Part shown: positions 32,669 to 40,757 of the stretch, piece by piece
How positions within the stretch are numbered: the first letter of the stretch is position 1
Layout: the number at the start of each line of letters is the position of its first letter
Origin: a virus
DNA: 64,000 bases
Direction: 5' to 3' (one strand)
Virus record (IMG/VR): IMGVR_UViG_3300043788_000101
Location: 26,917-90,916 of that record
Notes under the pieces: generated by a model
What the model saw: the letters and a program-made list of their open reading frames with translations, nothing else
What the model was told of the DNA's origin: nothing
The model's database searches: none
Made by a program: the position numbers and the translations under genes

Positions 32669-33798
32669 CACGCGACCTCCTTCGGCTTGAGCGCCCGGGG
32701 CCGACGTGGAGCCTTCGCAGCCCCGATCGGCTTGGCCGCAATGATACGCGAGACCGGGGACTCCCGGTAGCATTCCGCGATCTCTTCCTCAGTGGCCCCG
32801 CGCTTGCGGGCGAGCGCGAGCAGAGACTCCGCGTGCAGTCGTTCGCTGGAACTGAGCGACTCGCGTAGCTCCCGCCCGTCCGGCAGCGGCAGACGCTCTT
32901 GACGGGCCCGCTCCTTGATGAGGTCGAGGACGCGTTCGAGAAGCGGCTTCATGCGGTCGTGGCCGAGCACCCAGGCCTCGCCGAGCTGCTCGGGCGTGGC
33001 GGTCGCCAGCGTACCATCGACGGCCACGAGGTCGGGCAGCATCGAGCGGACGAGGGCCTGTTTCGCCGGGCAAGCGCCCGACGTGAGGGCCGGGCAGTAC
33101 CGGCACCATTCGCCCTCGTTGACGTCTGGCGTGCCTTTGGCCAGGTAGACGCGCTTTGCCTCCTTCGACGCCGCGAGCGCCGCCTCAAGCTCATCGAGGA
33201 AGCCGTCGAAGTCGAAAGCCGTGTGCACCGCCGAGTCGTTCCAGACCTTGCCGCTCGTCTTGACGCTCGAGATGCGAAACTCGACCTCGGGCGCGTCGTG
33301 GGCCAAGTGCACCGCGCTCGCGAGCATGAGGCCCTGGCCGTTGTAGGCGGCGGGCTCGACGTCTAAGAATCCTGTCTTTATATCCGTAATCCTCGGCCTG
33401 CCGTCGACGTCGTTCCCGAGAATGTCGATGCTGCCAGGCACGTCCCACTCGCCGAGCGGGCCATCCTTCTCGTATTCGCGGCCGATGTCGACCCCGATGA
33501 AGCGCGCGGTGCGCTCGCGCACGTTGACGATGTATGAAACTTCGCACGAGATGTCGCTGAGGTCGCCGCCGATCTTGTGCCAGTCGATCGCGGCGCATGT
33601 CTCGCGCGTGGCCGGATCCTTCACGGCTTCGAGTGCGCGTGCGACTGGCGTGCCGGTGAGCACAGCCTTGCCGTATCGGTGGATGACGGTGCCGCGGACC
33701 GCGTGCGGGCTGTCGCTGTCGGCGTGGCTGAAGGCTAGCCAACTCGGGCACATGAGGGTGCGCGTCGTCGCGCTGGCGGAGCCGTTCGGGTATCTCAC
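32668..33798 (-). CDS. PD-(D/E)XK superfamily nuclease (Cas4/RecB-like)
   Basis: 376 aa. Central 'DVPGSIDILGNDVDGRPRITDIKTG' contains Asp ... Asp-x-Lys of the PD-(D/E)XK core; downstream QGLMLASA matches the QxxxY-type motif, and C-terminal cysteines (CRYCPA, CPAK) suggest an iron-sulfur or zinc staple as in Cas4/AddB. Next to a RecT-like protein, so it probably makes 3' single strands for annealing. Confidence 0.8.
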   Translation of the reverse strand: MRYPNGSASATTRTLMCPSWLAFSHADSDSPHAVRGTVIHRYGKAVLTGTPVARALEAVKDPATRETCAAIDWHKIGGDLSDISCEVSYIVNVRERTARFIGVDIGREYEKDGPLGEWDVPGSIDILGNDVDGRPRITDIKTGFLDVEPAAYNGQGLMLASAVHLAHDAPEVEFRISSVKTSGKVWNDSAVHTAFDFDGFLDELEAALAASKEAKRVYLAKGTPDVNEGEWCRYCPALTSGACPAKQALVRSMLPDLVAVDGTLATATPEQLGEAWVLGHDRMKPLLERVLDLIKERARQERLPLPDGRELRESLSSSERLHAESLLALARKRGATEEEIAECYRESPVSRIIAAKPIGAAKAPRRPRALKPKEVA

Positions 33799-33986
33799 GG
33801 GCCCTCCTTCAAAGCGGTCGCAATCATATTGCAGATGTCGCGGTCGTGAATAGCAGGAAGCGCCTCGACGAGGAGGCGCTCTAGCACGATGCAGCGGAGC
33901 ACGAGGCGCCGCGTGCGTGGGTCATCCGCGAACCCGTCGTCGACCATCGAGTCGTCTTCGAGCGGGGCGGAGATGACGGCGGTCAT
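33795..33986 (-). CDS. small hypothetical protein
   Basis: 63 aa, ATG overlapping the upstream HNH stop. Acidic N-terminus then helices (TRRLVLRCIVLERLLVEAL). Sits between nuclease and HNH genes; unknown. Confidence 0.5.
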   Translation of the reverse strand: MTAVISAPLEDDSMVDDGFADDPRTRRLVLRCIVLERLLVEALPAIHDRDICNMIATALKEGP

Positions 33987-34414
33987 GACCAGCGCCCAAG
34001 TGGCTTATCAAGCGGTATGCCGCGTTTCAGTCGAGACCACACCGTACCCTTGTCGAGGCCAAAGCGATCTGCCCACGCTTGCATACAAAGAGTCTCGCCA
34101 CGGAACGTAATCATGCGGTTGTTCCGACGATTTCGGTTCTGCTCTGACGACGTCGCCCAGCGCACGTTTCCCGGCTCGTAGTTCCCGTTTGGGTTTGGAT
34201 GACGATCCAGAGAATGCCATGGGCTGGGTCGAGGGCCAACGGACGCGTAGAAAGCCTCGAATGAACCCATCCAGCTGGAGCAGACACGAATCCCACGGCC
34301 ACCATACAGATGCCAGTACTCGTGCGTAGAACGAGTACACCTGGCCTTCATACTATGCCAGGCCGAGTACTCGGGTGTCCCGTACATGCCGTGAGTAGTC
34401 TGCGAGTGGGTCAT
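33983..34414 (-). CDS. HNH-like endonuclease with C-terminal HTH
   Basis: 143 aa. Same family as 32162: YSAWHSMKARC, YGGRGIRVCSSW, 'HSLDRHPNPNGNYEPGNVRW', then 'ITFRGETLCMQAWADRFGL'. Here CRW is replaced by VRW, so one cysteine of the family is missing. Overlaps flanking genes by four bases each side. Inserted between the RecT-like and nuclease genes. Confidence 0.75.
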   Translation of the reverse strand: MTHSQTTHGMYGTPEYSAWHSMKARCTRSTHEYWHLYGGRGIRVCSSWMGSFEAFYASVGPRPSPWHSLDRHPNPNGNYEPGNVRWATSSEQNRNRRNNRMITFRGETLCMQAWADRFGLDKGTVWSRLKRGIPLDKPLGRWS

Positions 34415-35379
34415 CGCGCAAGCGTCCCCTGCTGCGCGCCACCGAATGGGATCGGAGGTTCCTCAGGGCCGTCATACGAGTCACCGCGCTGATTCGGCGG
34501 GAGGTACGGCTTCGTGTTCGCGGGCGGCGCCGTGGTCGAGGCGGACCCCTTCGGCTCGTCTTTCTTCTTCGCGCCGAGGGTCAGATTGTAGAACGTCCGA
34601 AGCTCTGCCCCCATGGCCTCCGGCGCGTCCGCCGAGAACTTCCCGATGAGCGCGTGGACGGCCTTCTTGTCCTCGGTCTTGCCCGACGCCGCTGCGTCGG
34701 TGACGGCCTGCTTGAGCACGTCGGCCTCGGCCTGCCAGTCGCGCGCCGCGACCTGCGGAGGCGGAGCGCCTGCCGTGACGACTTCGCCCTGCATCTCGTC
34801 CTCAAGCTCGTCGATGGTAGGCAAACCCATGGTCGCGTCGGGAAACCAGATGTCGGCCGCTTCCGATCGGGCGCGAGCCTGCATCATGCGCCGAGGGAAC
34901 TTCTCATAGTTGGAGTCGGGCTTCACGACCCCCATACGCTTCGCGTCTTCGATCGTGAACTTGACGAGCTGTTCGGGCGAGCCCTTCCGTTTGACCTTCC
35001 ACGTCGCGTGCGTCGTGTCGCTCGAGACGTGCTCGAAGATTTCGCACTGCGGGTGACGCAGGACGAGCGCCTGCTTGAGCGCCGCCGAGAGGCCGGTGCG
35101 CCCGTAGAGGTCGTAGACGTGCTGCATCGCGATGACGGCAGGAATGCCGAGGTTGCGCCCGGTCATGAGGCGCATGAGAGCCTGCTGCTCAGTGAGCTTC
35201 GCTGCGCCCTTCGGCGCCCACATGCCCGAGTCGGAGATGATCTTCGCGAGGCTCATCGCGTGCTGAAAGTCGTTCGGTTCGAGCGCGAGCGCGAACGAGT
35301 TGTCAGGCGTGGTCTTCGCGAGCGCGACGCTCGGACGGCTCGGGTCGTCGTGGCTGTTCGGCGGAGTCGTGGTCATCAT
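34411..35379 (-). CDS. RecT-family single-strand annealing protein
   Basis: 322 aa, ATG with TAGGAGGG upstream. Core 'DFQHAMSLAKIISDSGMW', 'TEQQALMRLMTGRNLG', 'VKFTIEDAKRMGVVK', and 'KFPRRMMQARARSEAADIWF' match RecT/phage recombinase pattern (TIEDAKRAGL ... P-x-x-ML-x-ARA). Helical and disordered Pro-rich C-terminus. Probably works with the nuclease at 32668 in replication-linked recombination. Confidence 0.82.
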   Translation of the reverse strand: MMTTTPPNSHDDPSRPSVALAKTTPDNSFALALEPNDFQHAMSLAKIISDSGMWAPKGAAKLTEQQALMRLMTGRNLGIPAVIAMQHVYDLYGRTGLSAALKQALVLRHPQCEIFEHVSSDTTHATWKVKRKGSPEQLVKFTIEDAKRMGVVKPDSNYEKFPRRMMQARARSEAADIWFPDATMGLPTIDELEDEMQGEVVTAGAPPPQVAARDWQAEADVLKQAVTDAAASGKTEDKKAVHALIGKFSADAPEAMGAELRTFYNLTLGAKKKDEPKGSASTTAPPANTKPYLPPNQRGDSYDGPEEPPIPFGGAQQGTLAR

Positions 35380-35405
35380 GATCTAGCCCTCCTACAGGCC
35401 GAGAG

Positions 35406-35434
35406 AATGTAACGCCTCATTCGAGCGAATGCAA
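35406..35434 (-). promoter_or_regulatory. candidate promoter of recombination operon
   Basis: On the minus strand TTGCAT (35434-35429), 17-base spacer, TACATT (35411-35406), 27 bases before the RecT-like start. Good spacing and AT-rich for this genome; prediction by eye. Confidence 0.5.
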
Positions 35435-35436
35435 GA

Positions 35437-35643
35437 TTATTGCGATGCGGTCGGGTCCGCGAGTCGACGCCGTTTGGCGTAGCGCTGGACCGCGGTGCGG
35501 GCGAGCGTCTTGAGCGGTTGTCCCATCCCCCATCGATAGATGCTGGACTGAGAAACGCCGAGCGCCTCGGCGAGCTTGCCGACGCCGCCGGCAGACTCTG
35601 CGAGCTGGAGCCACGCGCCCTCGAGCGACGTCTTGCGGCTCAT
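35437..35643 (-). CDS. HTH DNA-binding protein (Cro/transposon-repressor-like)
   Basis: 68 aa from ATG 35643 overlapping the upstream gene. 'GGVGKLAEALGVSQSSIYRW' is a helix-turn-helix, followed by a basic C-terminus. Located between the RecT promoter and a nuclease gene; likely regulator of the early operons. Confidence 0.7.
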   Translation of the reverse strand: MSRKTSLEGAWLQLAESAGGVGKLAEALGVSQSSIYRWGMGQPLKTLARTAVQRYAKRRRLADPTASQ

Positions 35644-36467
35644 GCGGACACCAACGCAAGGCGCGGTTTTGTATAGCGGTCGAGGTAAGCGCCGACGTCT
35701 GGGCGCCCTTGTCTCTCAAACAGACCCACGAGTCGATTACACGCGCTATGAACAAGCGCCCGCGGGACCCCAGTGGCGTGGTCATGGTCGCGGTGCACGG
35801 AGTCACCGCGGTTTCCGTGCGGCCGCATGGGCTTGCCGCAGCAGGCGCAAAGCCCACACTGAGATTCCCACGCAGCCTCGAATGCCTCACGAGTCCAGCC
35901 GGTACGTTTCTCGATCTGGGCGTAACGGTATCCGTTCGCCTCGCGACGGGTCTTGTCGTGGCTTCGAAGATGAGTCTCGCATAGAAGTGGACTACCGAGC
36001 TTGCGATTCTGCAAAAACGCATTGCAAACCTTGCAATACGGTGGGCGCGGCCTTTTCGTGTATGGCCGCTTCGGCTTCCGCATCTTTGCCTTCGCCTCTT
36101 CGGAATGAGGACGACCAATCCACGGGTGGTGCTGCGAGCGATACTCAGCACGCGAGGCAAGAAAGAGATGGTCGATGCGAACGCATGCCCTATTGCGGCA
36201 GCGCCATAGAAGGACGAGCCCGTGCGGAATTGGCCCAACAGATACGCGCCAAGCTACACGATGATTGTGTGTCTCGCGCTTTTCGCCAGGAATGCTAATC
36301 GAAATCGTGCCGTACCATTCCAGGCATTCCCCTACCGACACACAGTCGACCGAGAGGCGGTGCCGCGCGACAGCAATCCGTTCGTCTGGCGTCATCGCTT
36401 GCGGTGCGCGCCCAAGAAGGTGAGAGCAGTCGCCGGGACAAGTTTCGGGCACTTGCGCGTGTCGCAT
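35640..36467 (-). CDS. double nuclease: HNH_3 domain + NUMOD3 + endonuclease VII domain
   Basis: Up to 275 aa from ATG 36467; ATG 36395 (MTPDERIAV) is a good alternative. N-terminal HNH_3 ('THNHRVAWRVSVGPIPHG', CRNRACVRIDHL), a NUMOD3-like DNA-binding motif (GRPHSEEAKAKM), zinc pair (CKVCNA), and a C-terminal endonuclease VII core (CGLCACCG, 'HRDHDHATGVPRALVHSACN'). Two complete His-Me nuclease cores in one chain are unusual. Encoded at the promoter-proximal end of the minus-strand early region. Confidence 0.8.
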   Translation of the reverse strand: MRHAQVPETCPGDCSHLLGRAPQAMTPDERIAVARHRLSVDCVSVGECLEWYGTISISIPGEKRETHNHRVAWRVSVGPIPHGLVLLWRCRNRACVRIDHLFLASRAEYRSQHHPWIGRPHSEEAKAKMRKPKRPYTKRPRPPYCKVCNAFLQNRKLGSPLLCETHLRSHDKTRREANGYRYAQIEKRTGWTREAFEAAWESQCGLCACCGKPMRPHGNRGDSVHRDHDHATGVPRALVHSACNRLVGLFERQGRPDVGAYLDRYTKPRLALVSA

Positions 36468-36554
36468 GGCGAATCAAGCTAACGCACGATTCAAATATTG
36501 ACAACGCGAAAGCGTCGTGGCAGCGTGGCCGGCATCCTCGGAGGCGACCATCCC

Positions 36555-37007
36555 ATGAGCAAGACTCCCGACCAGAACGACCGCGGCGTGCGCGAGTTCG
36601 CAGCCCAAGAGCCGAAGGCCTTCGGCGTCATCTTCTCACAGCTTGAGGACGGGCAGCTGCAGCTCGACGCGACCGCGCGCCTGGCCGAGCTTTGCGCCGA
36701 GCTGTCGCGCCAGGCGGACGCGACGGGCGGCAAGGTCAAGGGCTCCTTCACGCTCAAGATCAAGATCGCCGCGGAGCGCGGAGGCGTCGTCGACATCGAC
36801 TCGGACATTACCATCGTCAAGCCCAAGGCGCCGCGTCACCGCAGCGTCATGTGGCTGAATGCAAAGGGTGCTCTCTCGAACGAGAACCCGAAGCAGCTCT
36901 CGCTCGGGGTGCGCGACGTCTCGAAGCCTGCCGAGGAGAAGCCGCGCGAGGCGCCTGCGGTCAAGACCGCGGTGGCGCACGACGCGGCGACCGGCGAGCT
37001 TCGGTAG
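36555..37007 (+). CDS. hypothetical protein upstream of DUF2303 gene
   Basis: 150 aa from ATG 36555 (GGAGGCG upstream); an in-frame TTG at 36498 is part of a promoter-like TTGACA. Two beta strands in 'VKGSFTLKIKIAAERGGVVD' and 'DSDITIVKPKAPRHRS', then an acidic/basic tail. Pairs with DUF2303 genes in other phages (recollection). Function unknown. Confidence 0.6.
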   Translation: MSKTPDQNDRGVREFAAQEPKAFGVIFSQLEDGQLQLDATARLAELCAELSRQADATGGKVKGSFTLKIKIAAERGGVVDIDSDITIVKPKAPRHRSVMWLNAKGALSNENPKQLSLGVRDVSKPAEEKPREAPAVKTAVAHDAATGELR

Positions 37008-37102
37008 GAATCTTCAAAAAAAAGAGAAGCAGCCGGACGCGTCCGCGAGCCTGTGGTGGGTCATCGCGGGCGTAGTCCGGCACCATTGAAAGAGAGACAG
37101 CC

Positions 37103-38005
37103 ATGACGACCGAAGCGCAAGCCATCGCAGAGTTGCAGAAGAAAGCCGACCAGCAGCCGCACACCGTTCTCGTGGGAGACGAGGATCACACGGTGCAAGT
37201 GCTCATGGTGCCCAACGGGGCCGGAGGCTGGGCACCGAATCACGTGAAGCAATTCACCGAGCCGTACCGCAAGGCGCCCGAGCGTCGCCGTGGGACCGCC
37301 GTCCTCACGGACCTCGTGAGCTTTATCTCACACGTGAAAAGATTCGCAGACACCGACTCGGTCGTCTTCGCCGACAAGTCGCCGGCATCTCCCAAGCTGA
37401 CGGCCGTTCTCGACTACCACAAGACGGGCGCCGCGGGCGATCCGCGCTTCGGCACGCACCGATCGGTCTACACGTTCCCGCTGTCTGACGAGTGGAAGGC
37501 CTGGGCGGCGCAGGACGGCGTCGTCATGAGCCAAGTCGACTTCGCGGCGTTCATCGAGGAAAACCTTGCGGACGTGGCCGATCCTTCGAGCGCCCTCGAC
37601 GGTGCCAAGAAGTTCTCGGCGCTCATGTCGTGCGCGTATGCTTCGGCCAGCGCGCTTCTCGAGCTGTCGCGCGGTCTCACGGTGCACGTGGGCGCGAAGG
37701 TCGCGCAGCATGTGAACCTTCAGACAGGCGTGGGCAAGGTCACATTCGAGACCAAACACGCCGATGAGAGTGGGGCACCCGTGAGCGTGCCTGGAGCCTT
37801 TCTCATTCAGATCCCCGCCTTCAAAGAGGGACCGCTCTATCAGATCCCAGCGCGCCTCCGGTACCGCGTGAACAGCGGCAACATCACCTGGAGCTACGAC
37901 CTCTACCGCGCGAGCGCCGTGCTCGACCACGCGATTCAAGAGGGCTGCGACACCGTGGCCGAAGGGACCTCGCTGCCGGTACTGTCCGGCTCGCCCGAGT
38001 CGTGA
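37103..38005 (+). CDS. DUF2303 (YfdQ-like) protein
   Basis: 300 aa, ATG with AGAGAG. 'RRRGTAVLTDLVSFISHVKRF', 'LTAVLDYHKTGAAGDPRFGTH' and 'FPLSDEWKAW' match DUF2303, a family common in temperate phage early regions near recombination genes. Biochemical function unknown. Confidence 0.75.
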   Translation: MTTEAQAIAELQKKADQQPHTVLVGDEDHTVQVLMVPNGAGGWAPNHVKQFTEPYRKAPERRRGTAVLTDLVSFISHVKRFADTDSVVFADKSPASPKLTAVLDYHKTGAAGDPRFGTHRSVYTFPLSDEWKAWAAQDGVVMSQVDFAAFIEENLADVADPSSALDGAKKFSALMSCAYASASALLELSRGLTVHVGAKVAQHVNLQTGVGKVTFETKHADESGAPVSVPGAFLIQIPAFKEGPLYQIPARLRYRVNSGNITWSYDLYRASAVLDHAIQEGCDTVAEGTSLPVLSGSPES

Positions 38006-38196
38006 GTCGTTGCGGCAAATGCCGCAGGCCCATCGTGCGGAGCCGAGGCAACCTGCCGCGCGAGGCCTGCCGGTGCCATCCGCGGCGCGTGCCGCCGCTT
38101 ACGCGGCTCACCGTTCGGATGTGCATGGGCAAGGTGGACAGGCGCAAGCTTTGGGTACGGGCGCTCGAGGCGAGGCGCGATGTCGCAGCCGAATAG
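38002..38196 (+). CDS. small basic zinc-binding protein
   Basis: 64 aa, GTG overlapping the previous stop. CGKCRRP and CRCHP form a zinc knuckle; strongly basic. Possibly nucleic-acid binding. Confidence 0.5.
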   Translation: MSRCGKCRRPIVRSRGNLPREACRCHPRRVPPLTRLTVRMCMGKVDRRKLWVRALEARRDVAAE

Positions 38197-38365
38197 CATC
38201 GACGCGCAACTCGGTCTCTTCGCCTCAACCGAGACGCACTACATTCTCGTCCAGTACGAGAGCGCGACGATCCATCCGTACTTCGGAACGCCGTGCCGTT
38301 GGCAGAACACGCTCGACGCGAAGGACGAGGCCGAAGTTCGCGCGTACGCGGCTGCGCAAGGCTAG
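38180..38365 (+). CDS. small protein with clamp-binding-like motif
   Basis: 61 aa, ATG inside the previous gene. N-terminal AQLGLF matches the sliding-clamp-binding consensus QL(S/D/G)LF; the rest has strands 'THYILVQYESATIHPYF'. May recruit the host beta clamp (inference). Confidence 0.5.
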   Translation: MSQPNSIDAQLGLFASTETHYILVQYESATIHPYFGTPCRWQNTLDAKDEAEVRAYAAAQG

Positions 38366-38366
38366 A

Positions 38367-38381
38367 CCGTGACCGTCACGG
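38367..38381. promoter_or_regulatory. perfect 15-bp palindrome, candidate operator
   Basis: CCGTGAC-C-GTCACGG lies 22 bases before the start of the 38404 gene, where a repressor or activator could bind. No partner protein identified. Confidence 0.4.
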
Positions 38382-38403
38382 CGGAATGAGGTAAGCTAGA
38401 GCC

Positions 38404-39645
38404 ATGCCTATGATCTGCGTTACGTGCGGAGACTCTCTCAGCGAATGCGTCGAGCAAGGCTACCAGCCGTGCAAGAGCGGTAAGCACCCGCAGTTGCGCG
38501 CGGAGCTTCAGCGCGTGTACTCTCATAGGTGGCCGTCATTCACCGACGGACCGGAGCGGTTGCAGTGTATGAACTGCGAAGCCTTCGCCGACCGCCAGCC
38601 CGACGGCTCCTACCTCGCGCGCGGCCAGATCAAGAGCTTCGACGTCTCAATCACCATCGGCGGCGTGAAGGCGCCTAATGCGAAGCGAGTTGGCGACCTC
38701 GTGGCAGCGGAGTTCTCGAAGCCCGTCCCGCTAGCCTACGAGACGAAGCAGAACGTTTCGAAGTGCGAGAAGTGCGCGACGCCGATCTTCTGGCACTCCG
38801 GCCAGTGGCTTGACGCGTTCTCGGAGAGATTCGGCGACGCCGTCTGCCACGCCATGCCGACGCATCATCAGCCGCTCGACTTGAGCGAGGACGCCCGAGA
38901 GACCACGTGCATGGCGTGCGGCCTCACGATTCACCGATACGCTGGTGGCCTATGGTACGTGCGCCATGGTGATGGGAGCGCGGCTGATCCCATTCGTACT
39001 GACGCGAAGTGCCGCGCCACGCCCGAGCAGAAGGCGCACCCGCTCATGCTGAAAGACGTGGTCGAGAACCCGAAGCTTCTGGCGCCGAAACCGTGCGACC
39101 ACCGAGCCGGCGTCGTCATGTCCAACGGCGAAGCGCGGTGCGCGGGCTGCCATCTTCTCGTCGGTACGGCCATCAAAAATCAGGAGCGGCTCTACGACCA
39201 GTTCGGCGAGATGCTCCGACACGCCGGGCAATACCCCGAGAAGGTGCTCGCGGAGTTGCTCTCAGCCGATCCGCTCACGACCGCGCTGAGTAAGCAGGTC
39301 GCGCGCCGCCTTCTCACGCCGCGAGATCCGTTCCCACTGCCACCACCCGAATACGGAGTCGACATGTCCCCATTCATCAAGACGCCGGGCTTCGGCGAAG
39401 CGGTCCGCCACGCAATCGAAATGATCAAGCCAGCCACGCTCTCGCTCGACGAGATGATGCTGTCGGCCGGCTATGTGCCGAAGGCCGACGTGGTCAAGCT
39501 CGCGCATCAGCTCTCCGAGGGCGCGCTGCGTCTCGTTCAAGAGCGCGGAGACGAGCTGCAGACCGTCAACGACGAGATGCGCGCCATCAAGGCCGAGAAC
39601 TCGGACCTGCGCCGCAAGGTCGAGCGACTTGAGCGCCGCAAGTGA
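38404..39645 (+). CDS. multi-zinc-ribbon protein with C-terminal coiled coil
   Basis: 413 aa, ATG with GAGGTAAG upstream. Five CxxC-type half sites along the chain (CVTCGD, CMNCEA, CEKCAT, CMACGL, CAGCHL) suggest a string of zinc ribbons; residues 365-413 form a coiled coil ('QTVNDEMRAIKAENSDLRRK'). Possibly an RNA- or transcription-associated scaffold. Not recognised as a family. Confidence 0.6.
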   Translation: MPMICVTCGDSLSECVEQGYQPCKSGKHPQLRAELQRVYSHRWPSFTDGPERLQCMNCEAFADRQPDGSYLARGQIKSFDVSITIGGVKAPNAKRVGDLVAAEFSKPVPLAYETKQNVSKCEKCATPIFWHSGQWLDAFSERFGDAVCHAMPTHHQPLDLSEDARETTCMACGLTIHRYAGGLWYVRHGDGSAADPIRTDAKCRATPEQKAHPLMLKDVVENPKLLAPKPCDHRAGVVMSNGEARCAGCHLLVGTAIKNQERLYDQFGEMLRHAGQYPEKVLAELLSADPLTTALSKQVARRLLTPRDPFPLPPPEYGVDMSPFIKTPGFGEAVRHAIEMIKPATLSLDEMMLSAGYVPKADVVKLAHQLSEGALRLVQERGDELQTVNDEMRAIKAENSDLRRKVERLERRK

Positions 39646-39983
39646 GATTCAAGAAGACCGAGCCGCGCACCGTTGAGCAGCGCGACTACCACTCGTCGAC
39701 CGTCTGCGACTTCTGCGGTGCGCGCAAGGTCGAGCGCATGCGCTACTGGCCAAAGCCCATCCAGCAAACCGACTCCGAGGTCGAGCTGTCGGCGAAGCTC
39801 GGTGACATTTACGACGACGATGACCGCAATCTCGAAGCCTTCGACTGCTGCCCGGACTGCTGGCAAAAGAAGGTCAAGCCGGCGCTGCGGGCGCTTCTCA
39901 TGCCGGGCCACGAGATGTACGAGCATCGCTGGGGGCCGTACCACGACTCGGAGCGCTACCCGATCGATCCGGTGGAGCCGTGA
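39642..39983 (+). CDS. zinc-binding hypothetical protein
   Basis: 113 aa, GTG overlapping the previous stop. 'STVCDFCGARKVERM' and CCPDCW pairs form a zinc ribbon with an acidic insertion. Function unknown. Confidence 0.6.
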   Translation: MRFKKTEPRTVEQRDYHSSTVCDFCGARKVERMRYWPKPIQQTDSEVELSAKLGDIYDDDDRNLEAFDCCPDCWQKKVKPALRALLMPGHEMYEHRWGPYHDSERYPIDPVEP

Positions 39984-40249
39984 GTGTTTCGATGTTCGAT
40001 GTGCAGTTTGGCACCGGCAAGGTTCTGATTCCTCTTCGTATCGAGGCCGCGACGTGGTTTGACGCGCGGGCGTACGGGGCGCAGTGGCTCGGCGTCGATA
40101 CGATGAACGTGCTCTGCCGGCCGTCGCAGCCGGGCTACCGGGCCGCCATCGCACTCGAGTGGCGCGGTTCAGATTACAACGGCCAACGGCAACTCTGGAT
40201 GCGACAACGCGACAAGCGCGGCCGCTGGCGTCCGTGGGTGCTCGCGTGA
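39980..40249 (+). CDS. small hypothetical protein
   Basis: 89 aa, GTG overlapping the previous stop. Contains 'IEAATWFDARAYGAQWLGVD', a strand-helix form seen in small phage RNA-binding-like proteins, and Trp-rich basic C-terminus. Function unknown. Confidence 0.55.
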   Translation: MSVSMFDVQFGTGKVLIPLRIEAATWFDARAYGAQWLGVDTMNVLCRPSQPGYRAAIALEWRGSDYNGQRQLWMRQRDKRGRWRPWVLA

Positions 40250-40506
40250 CGTACTTCTGGGCGACGCTCTGCCTTCTCACGTGGACCTGGATCGCGGCGG
40301 GCCTGTTCATTCGCTGGCGCATCGAGCGCAATGTACTGAAGGCTTACGGGCTCCTCCTCAACGTCAAGCCTGGGCGATGGGAGAGCAACCGGGCCGTACG
40401 CGCACGCATGGTCAAAGTCGTGGCTGGCATTGCCGCGCCGTCGCCTGAGGCGCGCGCACGGTGGGCCGCTGCGATGACGCGTCGCCCGGAGGACCGGCCG
40501 AATTGA
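40246..40506 (+). CDS. small membrane protein
   Basis: 86 aa, GTG overlapping the previous stop. Membrane segment at residues 3-22 (FWATLCLLTWTWIAAGLFI) then basic helices. Unknown. Confidence 0.55.
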   Translation: MTYFWATLCLLTWTWIAAGLFIRWRIERNVLKAYGLLLNVKPGRWESNRAVRARMVKVVAGIAAPSPEARARWAAAMTRRPEDRPN

Positions 40507-40757
40507 CCTACCGAGCCCACTGCCTCGGGGTCCGACTGCGGCGCGCGCTCAGGAAGCGTCCGCGCTATCCGCTCATCAACGGCGAGTACTACAGCTACTC
40601 GAGCGTCACGATTACGATCGGCGGCCAGACGTTCGCCGAGGTCGGTTCAATTGACTACAAGGCGACGCTCGACGTGGGTGCGCCATCGTCGCGCAGGCTC
40701 GCAATGCGAGAGCAGAGGCTCACCCAGAAAGGGCTCTCCATCCCATGGCCGAAGTAG
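40503..40757 (+). CDS. truncated tail-tube-like protein
   Basis: 84 aa, TTG overlapping the previous stop. Residues 20-52 (RYPLINGEYYSYSSVTI ... GSIDYK) match the N-terminal strand-loop of the tube protein at 2916 (QYPLINGVSYSFASIEF ... LSVDYK), but the rest of the tube is missing. It sits far from the tail genes among early genes. Confidence 0.55.
   Translation: MTYRAHCLGVRLRRALRKRPRYPLINGEYYSYSSVTITIGGQTFAEVGSIDYKATLDVGAPSSRRLAMREQRLTQKGLSIPWPK

Noticed and set aside
37007-37089. Possible frameshift extension of the 36555 gene through an A8 run
   Set aside because: The A-run lies after the stop codon; the downstream peptide has no start and the evidence is too weak.
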